A stretch of 35,053 bases of DNA from Candidatus Staskawiczbacteria bacterium (GTDB lineage: Bacteria; Patescibacteriota; Minisyncoccia; Minisyncoccales; Staskawiczbacteraceae), in contig CALRCB010000002.1 of assembly GCA_943354455.1 (NCBI GenBank), positions 1 through 35,053 of the forward strand, read 5' to 3'. Below the pieces are notes generated by a model, which ran no database searches, was not told the origin of the DNA, and saw only the letters and a program-made list of their open reading frames with translations. Each line of letters opens with the position of its first letter. Position 1 is the stretch's first letter. Made by a program: the position numbers and the translations under genes. This document shows positions 1 through 7,187 of this stretch, piece after piece.

Positions 1-12
1 TCTGATACTAAG

Positions 13-84
13 CTCCGCAGGTAGGATTCGAACCTACGACCCATTCCTTAACAGGGAATCGCTCTACCGCTGAGCTACTGCGGA
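13..84 (-). tRNA. tRNA-Asn (anticodon GTT)
   Basis: The reverse complement folds as a full cloverleaf: acceptor TCCGCAG/CTGCGGA, T8-A9, D stem GCTC/GAGC, anticodon stem ATTCC/GGAAT with loop CTGTTAA (anticodon GTT), variable loop GGGTC, and T arm GTAGG-TTCGAAT-CCTAC. The discriminator base is G73, as in other bacterial tRNA-Asn. Total length is 72 bases. The 3' CCA is not encoded (the next bases are CTT), so it must be added by a nucleotidyltransferase. It is transcribed away from the small HTH-like gene to its right. Confidence 0.97.
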
Positions 85-136
85 GCTCAATATCAGAATA
101 CATATATAGTACTAAATTTTAAAACTTTTTCAACTA

Positions 137-165
137 TTGACACTGTAAATTAAATCAGTTATAAT
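137..165 (+). promoter_or_regulatory. perfect consensus sigma-70 promoter
   Basis: TTGACA at 137-142 and TATAAT at 160-165 are separated by exactly 17 bases, matching the housekeeping consensus at all twelve positions. Expected transcription start is near 172, about 40 bases before the small gene at 211. A terminator at 409-437 closes the unit, giving a transcript of roughly 265 bases. Confidence 0.85.
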
Positions 166-201
166 GTACTTAGTTTAACACACCGTGAAACGCAACAAGA
201 T

Positions 202-211
202 AGGTGCACCT
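202..211. promoter_or_regulatory. 10-bp perfect palindrome over the ribosome-binding site
   Basis: AGGTGCACCT is a perfect palindrome without a spacer. It contains the AGG of the Shine-Dalgarno-like site and the first base of the TTG start codon of the following small gene. A loop-less palindrome is more like a dimer-binding operator than a hairpin. It lies about 30 bases after the predicted transcription start. Its role as an operator is inference. Confidence 0.35.
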
Positions 212-399
212 TGAAAACTATCCAACAAATAGGCAATGAAGTAATGCTCATGAGCAGGTCAACGGGTGCTAAGGACATCCGCCTCATTATGCACGAGGTT
301 GCAAAAAGATATGGAGTTTCGATAAGTAACATTGCCAAAGAGCTTCGTCGACGCCGAGGTTCAAAGAAATCGCAACAAGAGGCCACCGCCTCACACTAA
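211..399 (+). CDS. small HTH-like basic protein, function unknown
   Basis: This 62-residue protein is not recognised as a named family. Residues about 20-50 look like a helix-turn-helix: an amphipathic helix, then VAKRYGVSISNIAKELRRRR, with a strongly basic end. A DNA- or RNA-binding role is plausible. The start is taken as TTG at 211 because AGG(TG) at 202-206 is suitably placed; ATG at 244 is an in-frame alternative giving 51 residues. The gene stands alone between a perfect consensus promoter (137-165) and an intrinsic terminator (409-437), so it is a self-contained unit. The transcript could also act as a structured RNA, but the open frame and ribosome-binding site favour a protein. Confidence 0.6.
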   Translation: MKTIQQIGNEVMLMSRSTGAKDIRLIMHEVAKRYGVSISNIAKELRRRRGSKKSQQEATASH

Positions 400-408
400 T
401 TCACCCAT

Positions 409-437
409 ACCGCACGGTTCGCCCTGCGGTCTTTTTT
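409..437 (+). terminator. intrinsic terminator of the small HTH-like gene
   Basis: The stem ACCGCA (409-414) pairs with TGCGGT (425-430) around a ten-base loop and is followed by C and six T. It lies ten bases after the stop codon and separates this gene from the DUF2914 gene. Confidence 0.75.
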
Positions 438-452
438 ATTCTTAAAATAATG

Positions 453-458
453 TATAAT
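453..458 (+). promoter_or_regulatory. -10 element of the DUF2914 gene
   Basis: A perfect TATAAT sits 16 bases before the ATG at 475. No convincing -35 hexamer precedes it. If used, transcription would start near 465 and leave a leader of only about ten bases. Confidence 0.4.
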
Positions 459-474
459 ATTGGAATATGACCAA

Positions 475-1575
475 ATGAAAAAACTGTTTAATATCAAATC
501 ACACTATCAGCGGGTAAAAGAATTTTACTTGCGTTATGAAAGGATATTAATGCCAACCACGCTGGTTGTCGGTTTTTTGATTGATTATGTTACCTTTGCC
601 AACATTAAAATTGAATTCACTTTTACCCTGCTTTTTATCTATTGGCTCATTTCAGGCTTTACCATTACTTTTATTAAATTTTACGATGCAAGTAGAATAT
701 CATTAAAATTTAAATACTTACGCCTGTTTTCTCCTTTAATAATCCAGTTTTCCTTGGGAGCACTATTAAGCAGTTCTCTGGTGTTTTATTGGCTTTCCGG
801 CTCCTTTTCCATCAGCTGGCCGATTATTGTGATTGTGGCAATACTCATGGTATTCAACGAAGTTTTCCGCAGCTATTTTTTAATGCCCCTTACCCAAATC
901 AGCGTCTATTTTTTCACCACCATATCTCTATTTTCTTTAATCCTGCCGTTTGCCTTTCATTCATTAAGTGCCTGGCTTTTTATTTTGGCCGGGACATTAA
1001 GCATTATTCTTTTTTATTTTTACATTCGATTGTTATCTTCCATTCAAAACGACGGAGGCCGGCAGAAAAAATATGGCCTTATTTCTATTGGCGTAATATT
1101 TGGCATAATGAACATTTTGTATTTTACTAATGTCATTCCCCCTATTCCCCTTTCACTGCGGGAAGCCGGGCTGTACCACAATATCCAATTATCTAACGGA
1201 GCTTATAAAATGACTGGTGAAGTTGAAAACATTTGGCAAAAAATAACTCCAGGACAAATAGTTCACGCAAAACCAAACCAGAAAATATATTTATATACCG
1301 CTATTTTTGCCCCAAAACAATTAGAGGCAGAAATTTTGCACGATTGGCGATATTACGATGAACAAAAAAGGGATTGGGTAAGCCAAGACATATTATCATT
1401 TAACATTGTGGGCGGACGTAAAGAGGGGTATAAAGGATATTCGTTTAAATCTGATTTGGCGCCGGGTAAATGGCGGGTGTACGTTAAAAACCATCGTGGC
1501 CAGGTGCTTGGCAAAATCCAATTTACGATTAAAAGAACACAAGAGGAAGTTAAACTTGAGCAAACTGTCCGATAA
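475..1575 (+). CDS. DUF2914 domain-containing multi-pass membrane protein
   Basis: The protein has about 366 residues from ATG 475; an in-frame TTG at 460 would add five. The first two thirds hold about seven hydrophobic segments with short loops, so it is an integral membrane protein. The last ~110 residues form a soluble beta-rich domain with the DUF2914 pattern: a tryptophan near its start (IWQKI), an HDWRYYD segment, a GYKGYSFKS stretch, PGKWRVYV and VLGKIQF. The biochemical role of DUF2914 is not known to me; envelope function is likely from topology. There is no clear Shine-Dalgarno site. The metalloprotease gene follows 20 bases later and is probably cotranscribed. Confidence 0.8.
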   Translation: MKKLFNIKSHYQRVKEFYLRYERILMPTTLVVGFLIDYVTFANIKIEFTFTLLFIYWLISGFTITFIKFYDASRISLKFKYLRLFSPLIIQFSLGALLSSSLVFYWLSGSFSISWPIIVIVAILMVFNEVFRSYFLMPLTQISVYFFTTISLFSLILPFAFHSLSAWLFILAGTLSIILFYFYIRLLSSIQNDGGRQKKYGLISIGVIFGIMNILYFTNVIPPIPLSLREAGLYHNIQLSNGAYKMTGEVENIWQKITPGQIVHAKPNQKIYLYTAIFAPKQLEAEILHDWRYYDEQKRDWVSQDILSFNIVGGRKEGYKGYSFKSDLAPGKWRVYVKNHRGQVLGKIQFTIKRTQEEVKLEQTVR

Positions 1576-1595
1576 CTAATCTGCGCACTTTTATT

Positions 1596-1988
1596 ATGAA
1601 TTTCAAATTAAATATTATTTGGCGTAAAAAATTTCGCAAGGTAAGAAAGAAAACTAACGCATTAAAATACAATAAATACAAAAAAATAGCCAAAGAATTG
1701 ACTATCCAAAGAATTGCCCATTTTAATGCTTTTTACCAATTTAAGGTAAATAAAATTACTATTAAAAACCAAAAAACCCGCTGGGGCAGTTGCTCAAAAA
1801 AGGGAAACCTGAATTTTAACTATAAAATCGCCCTACTTCCCCACTACCTGTCAGATTATGTTATTGTTCACGAACTTTGCCACTTAGGGCAATTAAACCA
1901 CTCACCAAAATTTTGGGTGCTGGTTGAAAAAACCATTCCCAACTACAAAAAAATCAAACAAGAATTCAAGAAAATCCGCTTAAGGTAA
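1596..1988 (+). CDS. YgjP-like (DUF45, SprT-like) zinc metallopeptidase
   Basis: This 130-residue protein has the hallmark of the YgjP/DUF45 group: TRWGSCS at about 61-67, then HELCH at 92-96 (zinc ligands His92 and His96, catalytic Glu93) and the third ligand His102 in NHSPKFW. Family members are usually 160-240 residues; this one lacks most of the N-terminal beta-domain and begins with a very basic stretch, so it is a minimal form. It acts as a predicted cytoplasmic peptidase; substrates are unknown. It lies 20 bases downstream of the DUF2914 gene on the same strand. Its last nine bases overlap a tiny convergent reading frame. Confidence 0.9.
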   Translation: MNFKLNIIWRKKFRKVRKKTNALKYNKYKKIAKELTIQRIAHFNAFYQFKVNKITIKNQKTRWGSCSKKGNLNFNYKIALLPHYLSDYVIVHELCHLGQLNHSPKFWVLVEKTIPNYKKIKQEFKKIRLR

Positions 1989-2078
1989 TATCGTAAAATC
2001 AGCAGAAGCTAAAGAAAAGATTCCGACTAATAGCAAAGCAACAGCCAGAGCCCCAATGATATATTTTTTAGTGTTCAT
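1980..2078 (-). CDS. tiny hydrophobic peptide (32 aa), possible small membrane protein
   Basis: ATG at 2078-2076 opens a 32-residue frame: a lysine pair, then about 18 hydrophobic residues (YIIGALAVALLLVGIF), then SLASADFTILP. It looks like a signal peptide or single membrane helix with an AxA-like site (LASA-D). It starts ten bases after the stop codon of the ABC transporter, and GAGGAG and AGGA lie in the junction, so translational coupling is plausible. It overlaps the metalloprotease end by nine bases. Function is unknown. Without comparison to relatives it could be a chance frame. Confidence 0.4.
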   Translation of the reverse strand: MNTKKYIIGALAVALLLVGIFSLASADFTILP

Positions 2079-2088
2079 ATATTATATC

Positions 2089-3957
2089 CTACTCCTCATT
2101 AATATCTTCTGTCAAAAAACCACCTGCCTGCAATGTCCACAATTTTTTATACAAACTATTTTGTCGGGCAAGCAAATCAGTATGACTACCTTCTTCGATT
2201 ATCTTACCATTATCTACTACAATAATTCTATCCATTTTGGCTATTGTACTCAATCGATGAGCTATTACAATGGTTGTCCGGCCCTCCATCAAAGTATTTA
2301 ACGCATCTTGAATTAACGCTTCGGAATGGGAGTCCAAACTACTAGTGGCTTCGTCTAAAATTAAAATGGGGGCATTTTTTAAAATGGCTCGGGCAATGGC
2401 AACTCTTTGACGTTCTCCACCAGATAATTTTATTCCCCGCTCGCCCACAAAGGTTTCTAAACCATAGGGTAAATTTTTAATAAATTCATCACAGTGGGCA
2501 AGTTTTGCTGCCTTTTCAATTTCTTTTTTGGTGGCATTAGGTTTCCCGTAGGTAATATTTTCTGCCAAGGTTCGGTGGAATAAAATGGGGTCTTGTGGTA
2601 CTAATGAAATATTTTTTCGTAAACTGTCTTGGGTTACCATTGCAATATCTTTATCGTCAATTAAAATGTGTCCGCCAGTAGGAGTGTATAACCGCAGTAA
2701 TAATTTTACAAAGGTGGTTTTCCCTGCACCTGATGGGCCAATCAGTGCTATCCGTTCACCAGGTTTTACCGTGATATTAATATTTTGCAACACTTTCCGC
2801 GTTTCATTAAAACTAAATTGTAAATTTTTAAATTTAATTTCACCTGTTTTAACTTTTAATTCTTTTGCCTTGGGCACATCAACAATTTCGTGAGGCAGTT
2901 TCATAATTTCCACCATTTCCTTGGCATCGGCATAGCCTTGATATACATCGCGCACAATTCTAGTAAATCCCCATAATTGATGCATCAGATCAATTACATA
3001 CGCCTGCAATAATACAAAAACTCCAATAGTAACCAATCCCTCCTGCCAATATTTTAGAACATAAAAGAATAAAATAAATTCAATGGCAATGCCCAAAAAA
3101 GCTTGCCCAGCTTCTATCACCCAATCCAACCACCAAGTAAATCTTGTCATTGATGCTTGCTTATTAGTGATACTTTTGAATCCTTCTGATTCTCTTTTAA
3201 AAGCGCCAAATAAAGAAACCGTATTTTGATTAGTTAATGTATCAGCTAAATACCCCGTGGTTTTAGAATCAATTTCAGCAACTTTAACATCATATTTTAA
3301 TTTCCAGTTTGAAAATATGACATTAAAGAGCAAAAAGATTACCGCCCAGATTAAAATAATAAGCGCCATCCACCGGTTAATAAACGCAACTACGATAAAT
3401 ATCATAATCAGTTTTACCGCTAGGGGTAATAAATTCCAAAGAATGTTATCCGATAATCTTTCAAATGACCTAGCAAATCGATTAACTTTTTGTACTAATG
3501 AACCAACAAAATTATTAGTAAAAAAAGAATACGAGTGCTCCATAGAATGGTTGTAAGCTTGTTGCTTAAGTTTTGCGATAGTAGCTATTTGATATTTAAT
3601 ATTTGCCGCGGTTCCCAATCGGTAACAAAGCCACTGCACCAAATTAAAAAAGAGAATATAGAAAATAATCACCAATAAACTTTTTGCAACCAAATCTTTG
3701 TCATCTGCAACCACTATGACATCAAAAAATTGTTTATAAAAAATCGGAACAATGATTCCTAAAACATTTGCAGAAATAATAAAACCAATTACCATAAACA
3801 TCCACCATTTTTTTGGTTTAATGCCACACCAAAAAGCGCCCAAAACATCTTTGAGTCCTACTTTTGGATAAATAGTATTTTTCTGTATTTTTTCCATTTC
3901 TTTTTTTATAATATCATTTTTTACATAATACCCAAAATTTTGCTTTGCATTTGACAT
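2089..3957 (-). CDS. ABC exporter, fused permease and ATPase (MsbA/MdlB type)
   Basis: This 622-residue half-transporter has six membrane helices between about residues 50 and 340, followed by a complete nucleotide-binding domain: Walker A GPSGAGKTT at 407-415, Q-loop LVPQDPILF, signature LSGGERQ at 511-517, Walker B ILILDE at 531-536 and the switch histidine in IVIAHRLST. It should act as a homodimer exporting a lipid, peptide or drug-like substrate; the substrate cannot be told from sequence. An unusually long charged N-terminus (about 45 residues) precedes the first helix. Its start codon is covered by the -35 box of the divergent zinc-ribbon gene, and a tiny hydrophobic peptide gene follows at once. 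Confidence 0.93.
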   Translation of the reverse strand: MSNAKQNFGYYVKNDIIKKEMEKIQKNTIYPKVGLKDVLGAFWCGIKPKKWWMFMVIGFIISANVLGIIVPIFYKQFFDVIVVADDKDLVAKSLLVIIFYILFFNLVQWLCYRLGTAANIKYQIATIAKLKQQAYNHSMEHSYSFFTNNFVGSLVQKVNRFARSFERLSDNILWNLLPLAVKLIMIFIVVAFINRWMALIILIWAVIFLLFNVIFSNWKLKYDVKVAEIDSKTTGYLADTLTNQNTVSLFGAFKRESEGFKSITNKQASMTRFTWWLDWVIEAGQAFLGIAIEFILFFYVLKYWQEGLVTIGVFVLLQAYVIDLMHQLWGFTRIVRDVYQGYADAKEMVEIMKLPHEIVDVPKAKELKVKTGEIKFKNLQFSFNETRKVLQNINITVKPGERIALIGPSGAGKTTFVKLLLRLYTPTGGHILIDDKDIAMVTQDSLRKNISLVPQDPILFHRTLAENITYGKPNATKKEIEKAAKLAHCDEFIKNLPYGLETFVGERGIKLSGGERQRVAIARAILKNAPILILDEATSSLDSHSEALIQDALNTLMEGRTTIVIAHRLSTIAKMDRIIVVDNGKIIEEGSHTDLLARQNSLYKKLWTLQAGGFLTEDINEE

Positions 3958-3979
3958 CCCTTGTGTAAAAAAGTATAAT
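3951..3979 (+). promoter_or_regulatory. perfect consensus promoter of the zinc-ribbon gene
   Basis: TTGACA at 3951-3956 and TATAAT at 3974-3979 are 17 bases apart, a twelve-of-twelve match. The -35 box overlaps the start codon of the divergent ABC transporter gene. Expected start is near 3986, about 40 bases before the ATG at 4027. Confidence 0.8.
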
Positions 3980-4000
3980 TAGATTAATAAAAAAGGTCGT
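3972..4000 (-). promoter_or_regulatory. candidate promoter of the ABC transporter, overlapping the divergent one
   Basis: On the minus strand TATACT (3977-3972) is preceded at 17 bases by ACGACC (4000-3995), a weak -35. The -10 shares four bases with the -10 of the plus-strand promoter, so the two polymerases could not bind together. The resulting leader would be about seven bases, ending in AAGGG just before the ATG. Confidence 0.4.
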
Positions 4001-4026
4001 TTTAATTTCAAAAACAACGTAAAAAA

Positions 4027-4215
4027 ATGTTCAATAAATTTGATAATAATTCTTCTGGAGGAAATTTTCAAAAACCTCCAATGGTACAAGGGAACTGGAA
4101 ATGCAGTGAATGTGGTGTAGAAATCACACAATTGCCTTTTGAACCAGCTCCTGACCGACCAATCTACTGCCGAGAATGCTGGTCAAAAAAGAAACCACCA
4201 CGATTTAACCGATAA
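4027..4215 (+). CDS. small zinc-ribbon protein (CxxC-x18-CxxC)
   Basis: This 62-residue protein has an Asn/Gly-rich disordered N-terminus and one zinc-ribbon: CSEC at about 26-29, an 18-residue linker containing ITQLPFEP and DRPIYC, then CREC, and a basic tail ending KKKPPRFNR. It resembles the CxxC-x17-CxxC class of small zinc-binding proteins, with one extra linker residue. The four cysteines should bind one zinc; nucleic-acid binding is likely given the basic tail, but no target is known. It is monocistronic, with a perfect promoter in front and a strong terminator 16 bases behind. No Shine-Dalgarno site is visible. Confidence 0.85.
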   Translation: MFNKFDNNSSGGNFQKPPMVQGNWKCSECGVEITQLPFEPAPDRPIYCRECWSKKKPPRFNR

Positions 4216-4230
4216 TTCTTTGCTAGACAA

Positions 4231-4260
4231 AAAAAATCCGCCTTTCGGCGGATTTTTTTT
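4231..4260. terminator. bidirectional terminator between zinc-ribbon and DUF378 genes
   Basis: AAAAAATCCGCC (4231-4242) pairs with GGCGGATTTTTT (4247-4258) around a TTTC loop. The T run on the right serves the plus-strand zinc-ribbon gene. The A run on the left serves the convergent DUF378 gene ending at 4278. Confidence 0.9.
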
Positions 4261-4277
4261 ATTTTTATTATATATCT

Positions 4278-4487
4278 TTACTTTCTTTCTAATTTCATCG
4301 CATTTACTGCCAAGTAAATAGCTGCCAATCCAACTAATACGTATACCAATCGGGAAATCATAGACATTGGTCCGAAAACCATATCTACAATATTTAAATT
4401 TGGGTTTAATCCCACCAATCCCCAATTCAAGCCACCAACGATGACTAAAACTAAAGCGATCATATCTACGGTATTTAATTTTTGCAT
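4278..4487 (-). CDS. DUF378 family small membrane protein
   Basis: The 69-residue product has two hydrophobic helices, about residues 8-30 and 42-63. It carries the DUF378 pattern: LNTVDMIALVLVIVGGLNWGLVGL near the start (shown here as LVIVGGLNWGLVGL) and MISRLVYVLVGLAAIY in the second helix. Proteins of this family are short inner-membrane proteins of unknown function. It has its own promoter on the minus strand and shares a bidirectional terminator with the zinc-ribbon gene. There is no obvious Shine-Dalgarno site. Confidence 0.88.
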   Translation of the reverse strand: MQKLNTVDMIALVLVIVGGLNWGLVGLNPNLNIVDMVFGPMSMISRLVYVLVGLAAIYLAVNAMKLERK

Positions 4488-4534
4488 TTTTTTAAAAAAT
4501 TACTTTTAAAAATAAACCGACCTTTACATTATCA

Positions 4535-4564
4535 ATTGTACCACTTTGGTAAAAACGTTGTCAA
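4535..4564 (-). promoter_or_regulatory. promoter of the DUF378 gene
   Basis: On the minus strand TTGACA (4564-4559) and TACAAT (4540-4535) are 18 bases apart. Expected start is near 4528, about 40 bases before the ATG at 4487. Confidence 0.7.
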
Positions 4565-4580
4565 AAGTTTATCCACAGAA

Positions 4581-5150
4581 CTACATTGGATTCTGTTGAC
4601 TTATTACGTGCACCTGTTCAACTTGGGCTTTTTTAAGAATCATGCCTTGAATTTCTACGGCGATTTCTTTTGAAAGCGCCGGCATCATAACAATATCGTC
4701 ATCATCACCAGATTTTTGAGATTGATTTCCTTCATCGTGCCCTGACCCAAAAACTGTAATAATAATATCGCTGACACCAAATATTTGGTCAATCAAGCCT
4801 CTAGTAATCTTAACATCTTGAATATGCCTATAAGGAACACCAATTTGTTCAGTTGAAATTAATCCGCGGGATATTTTTAAATCCTTATCATCTACAAAAA
4901 TCCAATAACGAAAATATTGAAGCCAACCGACAAAGACTGATAATGATAAAATAAACAACAGCACTACAAAAGACACTGTAATCAAATTTACGGCAATATC
5001 AATATATTGCGAAGGTACATAGCTCAAGCCAAATAGCCCGACAATAAATAATGGCACCATAAAAAAAGTCACCGCAGTACTCCTGAAAATAAAAACAAGC
5101 AATGTTCTTGACCCGACTGGATGATATTTTTTTATATTGTCTTGTTGCAT
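4581..5150 (-). CDS. bacterial PH domain (bPH2, YdbT-like) membrane protein
   Basis: From ATG 5150 the protein has 189 residues: a short polar N-terminus, two membrane helices (roughly residues 20-45 and 52-80), then a cytoplasmic bPH2 domain with the typical run FVDDKDLKISRGLIS, VPYRHIQDVKITRGLIDQ and FGVSDIIITV. An acidic, low-complexity insert (SGDDDD) and a long C-terminal tail follow. bPH2 proteins are membrane-associated and of poorly defined function. An upstream in-frame ATG at 5183 lies inside the neighbouring terminator hairpin and before the promoter, so it is rejected. The extended -10 at 5157-5165 places the transcription start at or next to ATG 5150, suggesting a leaderless messenger. 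Confidence 0.85.
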   Translation of the reverse strand: MQQDNIKKYHPVGSRTLLVFIFRSTAVTFFMVPLFIVGLFGLSYVPSQYIDIAVNLITVSFVVLLFILSLSVFVGWLQYFRYWIFVDDKDLKISRGLISTEQIGVPYRHIQDVKITRGLIDQIFGVSDIIITVFGSGHDEGNQSQKSGDDDDIVMMPALSKEIAVEIQGMILKKAQVEQVHVISQQNPM

Positions 5151-5156
5151 GTATTT

Positions 5157-5165
5157 ATTATACCA
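5157..5165 (-). promoter_or_regulatory. extended -10 promoter of the PH-domain gene
   Basis: On the minus strand TGGTATAAT is a perfect extended -10 (TGnTATAAT). No -35 is needed for such sites, and none is seen because a terminator hairpin occupies that place. The predicted start coincides with the ATG at 5150. Confidence 0.6.
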
Positions 5166-5169
5166 CATT

Positions 5170-5198
5170 AAAAAATCCCGCAAAAGCGGGATTTTTTT
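5170..5198. terminator. strong bidirectional-type terminator
   Basis: AATCCCGC (5174-5181) pairs with GCGGGATT (5186-5193) around AAAA, with an A run on the left and seven T on the right. It sits three bases past the stop codon of the sigma/HARE regulator read on the minus strand and just upstream of the PH-domain promoter. Confidence 0.88.
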
Positions 5199-5200
5199 GG

Positions 5201-6229
5201 TTAAGCAGTCTGATTAACTACCTGGAAGTATTTTCCATCAGAATCCTTTTGGAAATACTTTTTGTTGTTTAATTTTATCAAGATAGTATTCTTTTCAACC
5301 ATTCTTTGGCTAAGCACCGCTTTAACAATTTCATCCTTGCTTACCAAATGCGGCTTCTCTTTAAGTACATCTGAAATAACATCTGCAATTGTGCCTGGTT
5401 TATATCCCCATTCACCTAAGGCATACATTCCCCTTCCCACCAAAATAAATCTTGAATCTTTAATTAATTCATTGTGCACAGTTTGGGCGTGGGTTTTCTT
5501 ATTAGGCAAGTTAACGTCTAATTGATCAATCAATGAAGTAATGTCTCTGAAGTGCAGTGGCTTTTGGTGCTTTTTAAATACCAAAAATGCCCGGTCTTTA
5601 ACGCTTCTTGGTCTGATTTCTGGCCAGTCGGTCAAGCCTAGCCTGCCTTCTTTATTTGCTTGAATTATTTTTGACACTTCAAGGTAAGACTCCAGTGCCG
5701 GATTGTTTAAATTATAGTTAGATGCAAATTTATCAGACAGTTCTTGTTTTGATAAAAGATCACCGTGGGCTTTCAAATCTGAAGCCAAAGAATTTAAAGT
5801 GTCTTTTACTTTCTTTTCAGGGTCTTGCATTGTTGACCAGAAATAAAAATAGTCTTTCTTCTCGCATACTCGCTTAAATTGATCTCCAATCATCAAGAAA
5901 AACAATACAAAAGGTTTTTGGTTTTTTCCACCCAAATCTGCCAATACGGTTTCTTCTTTTTTAAATCCACCCCTTTCAGTAAAATAATTTTCAAATTCAA
6001 GAAAAACGTTTTCTAAGACTTCTTTATGATTTTTTTTGACAAAATTAAAACCCACCTCTTCTATTTGGCGGACTCGTTCCCGGGTGATTCCCAGGCTATT
6101 TCCAATAGATTCTAGTGTTTCTATCTTTCCGGTCTTTACTCCAAAACGTCTATCGAAAATGTCTTTCGTTTTTGGGGAAAGGCCACGGGTAAGCTTTGTG
6201 TAAATTTGTGAGTAGTTAATTTTGTTCAT
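5201..6229 (-). CDS. sigma-70 region 4-like / HARE-HTH domain regulator
   Basis: The 342-residue protein begins with a region closely like sigma-70 region 4.2: RRFG, then TLESIGNSLGITRERVRQIE at about 38-57. It lacks sigma regions 2 and 3. The middle (about 70-200) is unrecognised. Residues about 205-280 resemble a HARE-HTH (winged helix also seen in RNA polymerase delta): RSVKDRAFLVFKK, HFRDITSLI, HNELIKDSRFILVGRGMYALGEWGY; a second, shorter winged-helix-like repeat may follow (IADVISDVL to ILIKLNNKKYF). It should bind DNA and perhaps RNA polymerase. It has its own promoter overlapping the end of secF and a strong terminator. Confidence 0.82.
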   Translation of the reverse strand: MNKINYSQIYTKLTRGLSPKTKDIFDRRFGVKTGKIETLESIGNSLGITRERVRQIEEVGFNFVKKNHKEVLENVFLEFENYFTERGGFKKEETVLADLGGKNQKPFVLFFLMIGDQFKRVCEKKDYFYFWSTMQDPEKKVKDTLNSLASDLKAHGDLLSKQELSDKFASNYNLNNPALESYLEVSKIIQANKEGRLGLTDWPEIRPRSVKDRAFLVFKKHQKPLHFRDITSLIDQLDVNLPNKKTHAQTVHNELIKDSRFILVGRGMYALGEWGYKPGTIADVISDVLKEKPHLVSKDEIVKAVLSQRMVEKNTILIKLNNKKYFQKDSDGKYFQVVNQTA

Positions 6230-6249
6230 AGTATTTTATCTATAAAACA

Positions 6250-6278
6250 AGTATATCACAGGGTAGTTCATATGTCAA
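6250..6278 (-). promoter_or_regulatory. promoter of the sigma/HARE regulator
   Basis: On the minus strand TTGACA (6278-6273) and TATACT (6255-6250) are 17 bases apart. The -35 box overlaps the last codons of secF. Expected start is near 6244, leaving a leader of about 15 bases without a Shine-Dalgarno site. Confidence 0.75.
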
Positions 6279-7174
6279 GCCCCCCTTCTCTTTTCACTCC
6301 ATTCTTGCCAGCTGACTAATAATGGGCCGGCAATAAAAATAGAAGAATACGCTCCGGCAACCATGCCAATAATTAATGCCAGTGAAAAATATTTAAGAGT
6401 TTCTCCTCCAAAGAAGAACAGTGAAACCATTACCAATAAAACCGTAAAAACCGTGGAAACAGATCTGCCTACAGTTTGGTTTAAACTCCAGTTAACGGTT
6501 TCATTAAACTTGGCCATTCCCCTTCGCAAAATATTTTCCCTGATCCGGTCAAAAATAACAATCGTATCGTGAACCGAAAATCCTATAATAGTAAGCAGGG
6601 CTGCAATAATTGGAATCGTAATTTCAACGTTATAAAATTTACCCAAGACAGAAAATACGCCAAGTGGAATCAAAATATCGTGGAAAAGAGCAATTAACGA
6701 AGTGATTCCGTACTTCCATGAAGCCACTGGTCGCGATACTTTACGAAAAGCAAAAGCAATGTATATGGTTATGGCCAAAAGCGCCAATATGATGGCTATC
6801 AGAGTTTTATTTCTTAATTCCTGCCCCACGGACGGCCCAATGTATTGGAAGCTTTTTTCTTGAACTGGTGACAATTCATTAATTTTTGTCAGTACCTTTT
6901 GGTGGGTTGCTTCATCAATGCCCTTAAACCTTAACACTGACCCTTTTTCACCCATTGATTGGACAATGATTTCTCCCAATTCAAAACTCAAAAGAGATTT
7001 GGAAATTTCTTCACTAGTAGGTCGGGCATCGGTAAAACTAACTTCTATCGTACTACCACCAGTAAATTCTATGCCAAAATGCAAACCAAACACAATCAAA
7101 GAAATGATTGATAATAAAATCAAAATTCCTGAAAAAATATAATAAACTTTTGAATATTTAATAAATGGAAACAT
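6275..7174 (-). CDS. secF: protein translocase subunit SecF
   Basis: The 299-residue protein has the SecF layout: one N-terminal helix, a periplasmic-type domain with GIEFTGGSTIEVSF near residues 33-46, and five further helices. It shows the family segments VGQELRNKTLIAI, IGFSVHDTIVIFDRIREN and the late FFGGETLKYFSLALIIGMVAGAYSSIF stretch (split here: GGETLKYFSLAL, IIGMVAGAYSSIF). SecF pairs with SecD to pull exported proteins from the SecYEG channel using the proton or sodium gradient. It starts 13 bases after the secD stop codon, so the two are one operon in the usual order. Confidence 0.97.
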   Translation of the reverse strand: MFPFIKYSKVYYIFSGILILLSIISLIVFGLHFGIEFTGGSTIEVSFTDARPTSEEISKSLLSFELGEIIVQSMGEKGSVLRFKGIDEATHQKVLTKINELSPVQEKSFQYIGPSVGQELRNKTLIAIILALLAITIYIAFAFRKVSRPVASWKYGITSLIALFHDILIPLGVFSVLGKFYNVEITIPIIAALLTIIGFSVHDTIVIFDRIRENILRRGMAKFNETVNWSLNQTVGRSVSTVFTVLLVMVSLFFFGGETLKYFSLALIIGMVAGAYSSIFIAGPLLVSWQEWSEKRRGA

Positions 7175-7187
7175 AATATTTAAATAA

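Noticed and set aside
5151..5183. Upstream ATG at 5183 for the PH-domain protein
   Set aside because: It lies in the terminator hairpin of the upstream gene and before the extended -10 element, so it would not be on the transcript.
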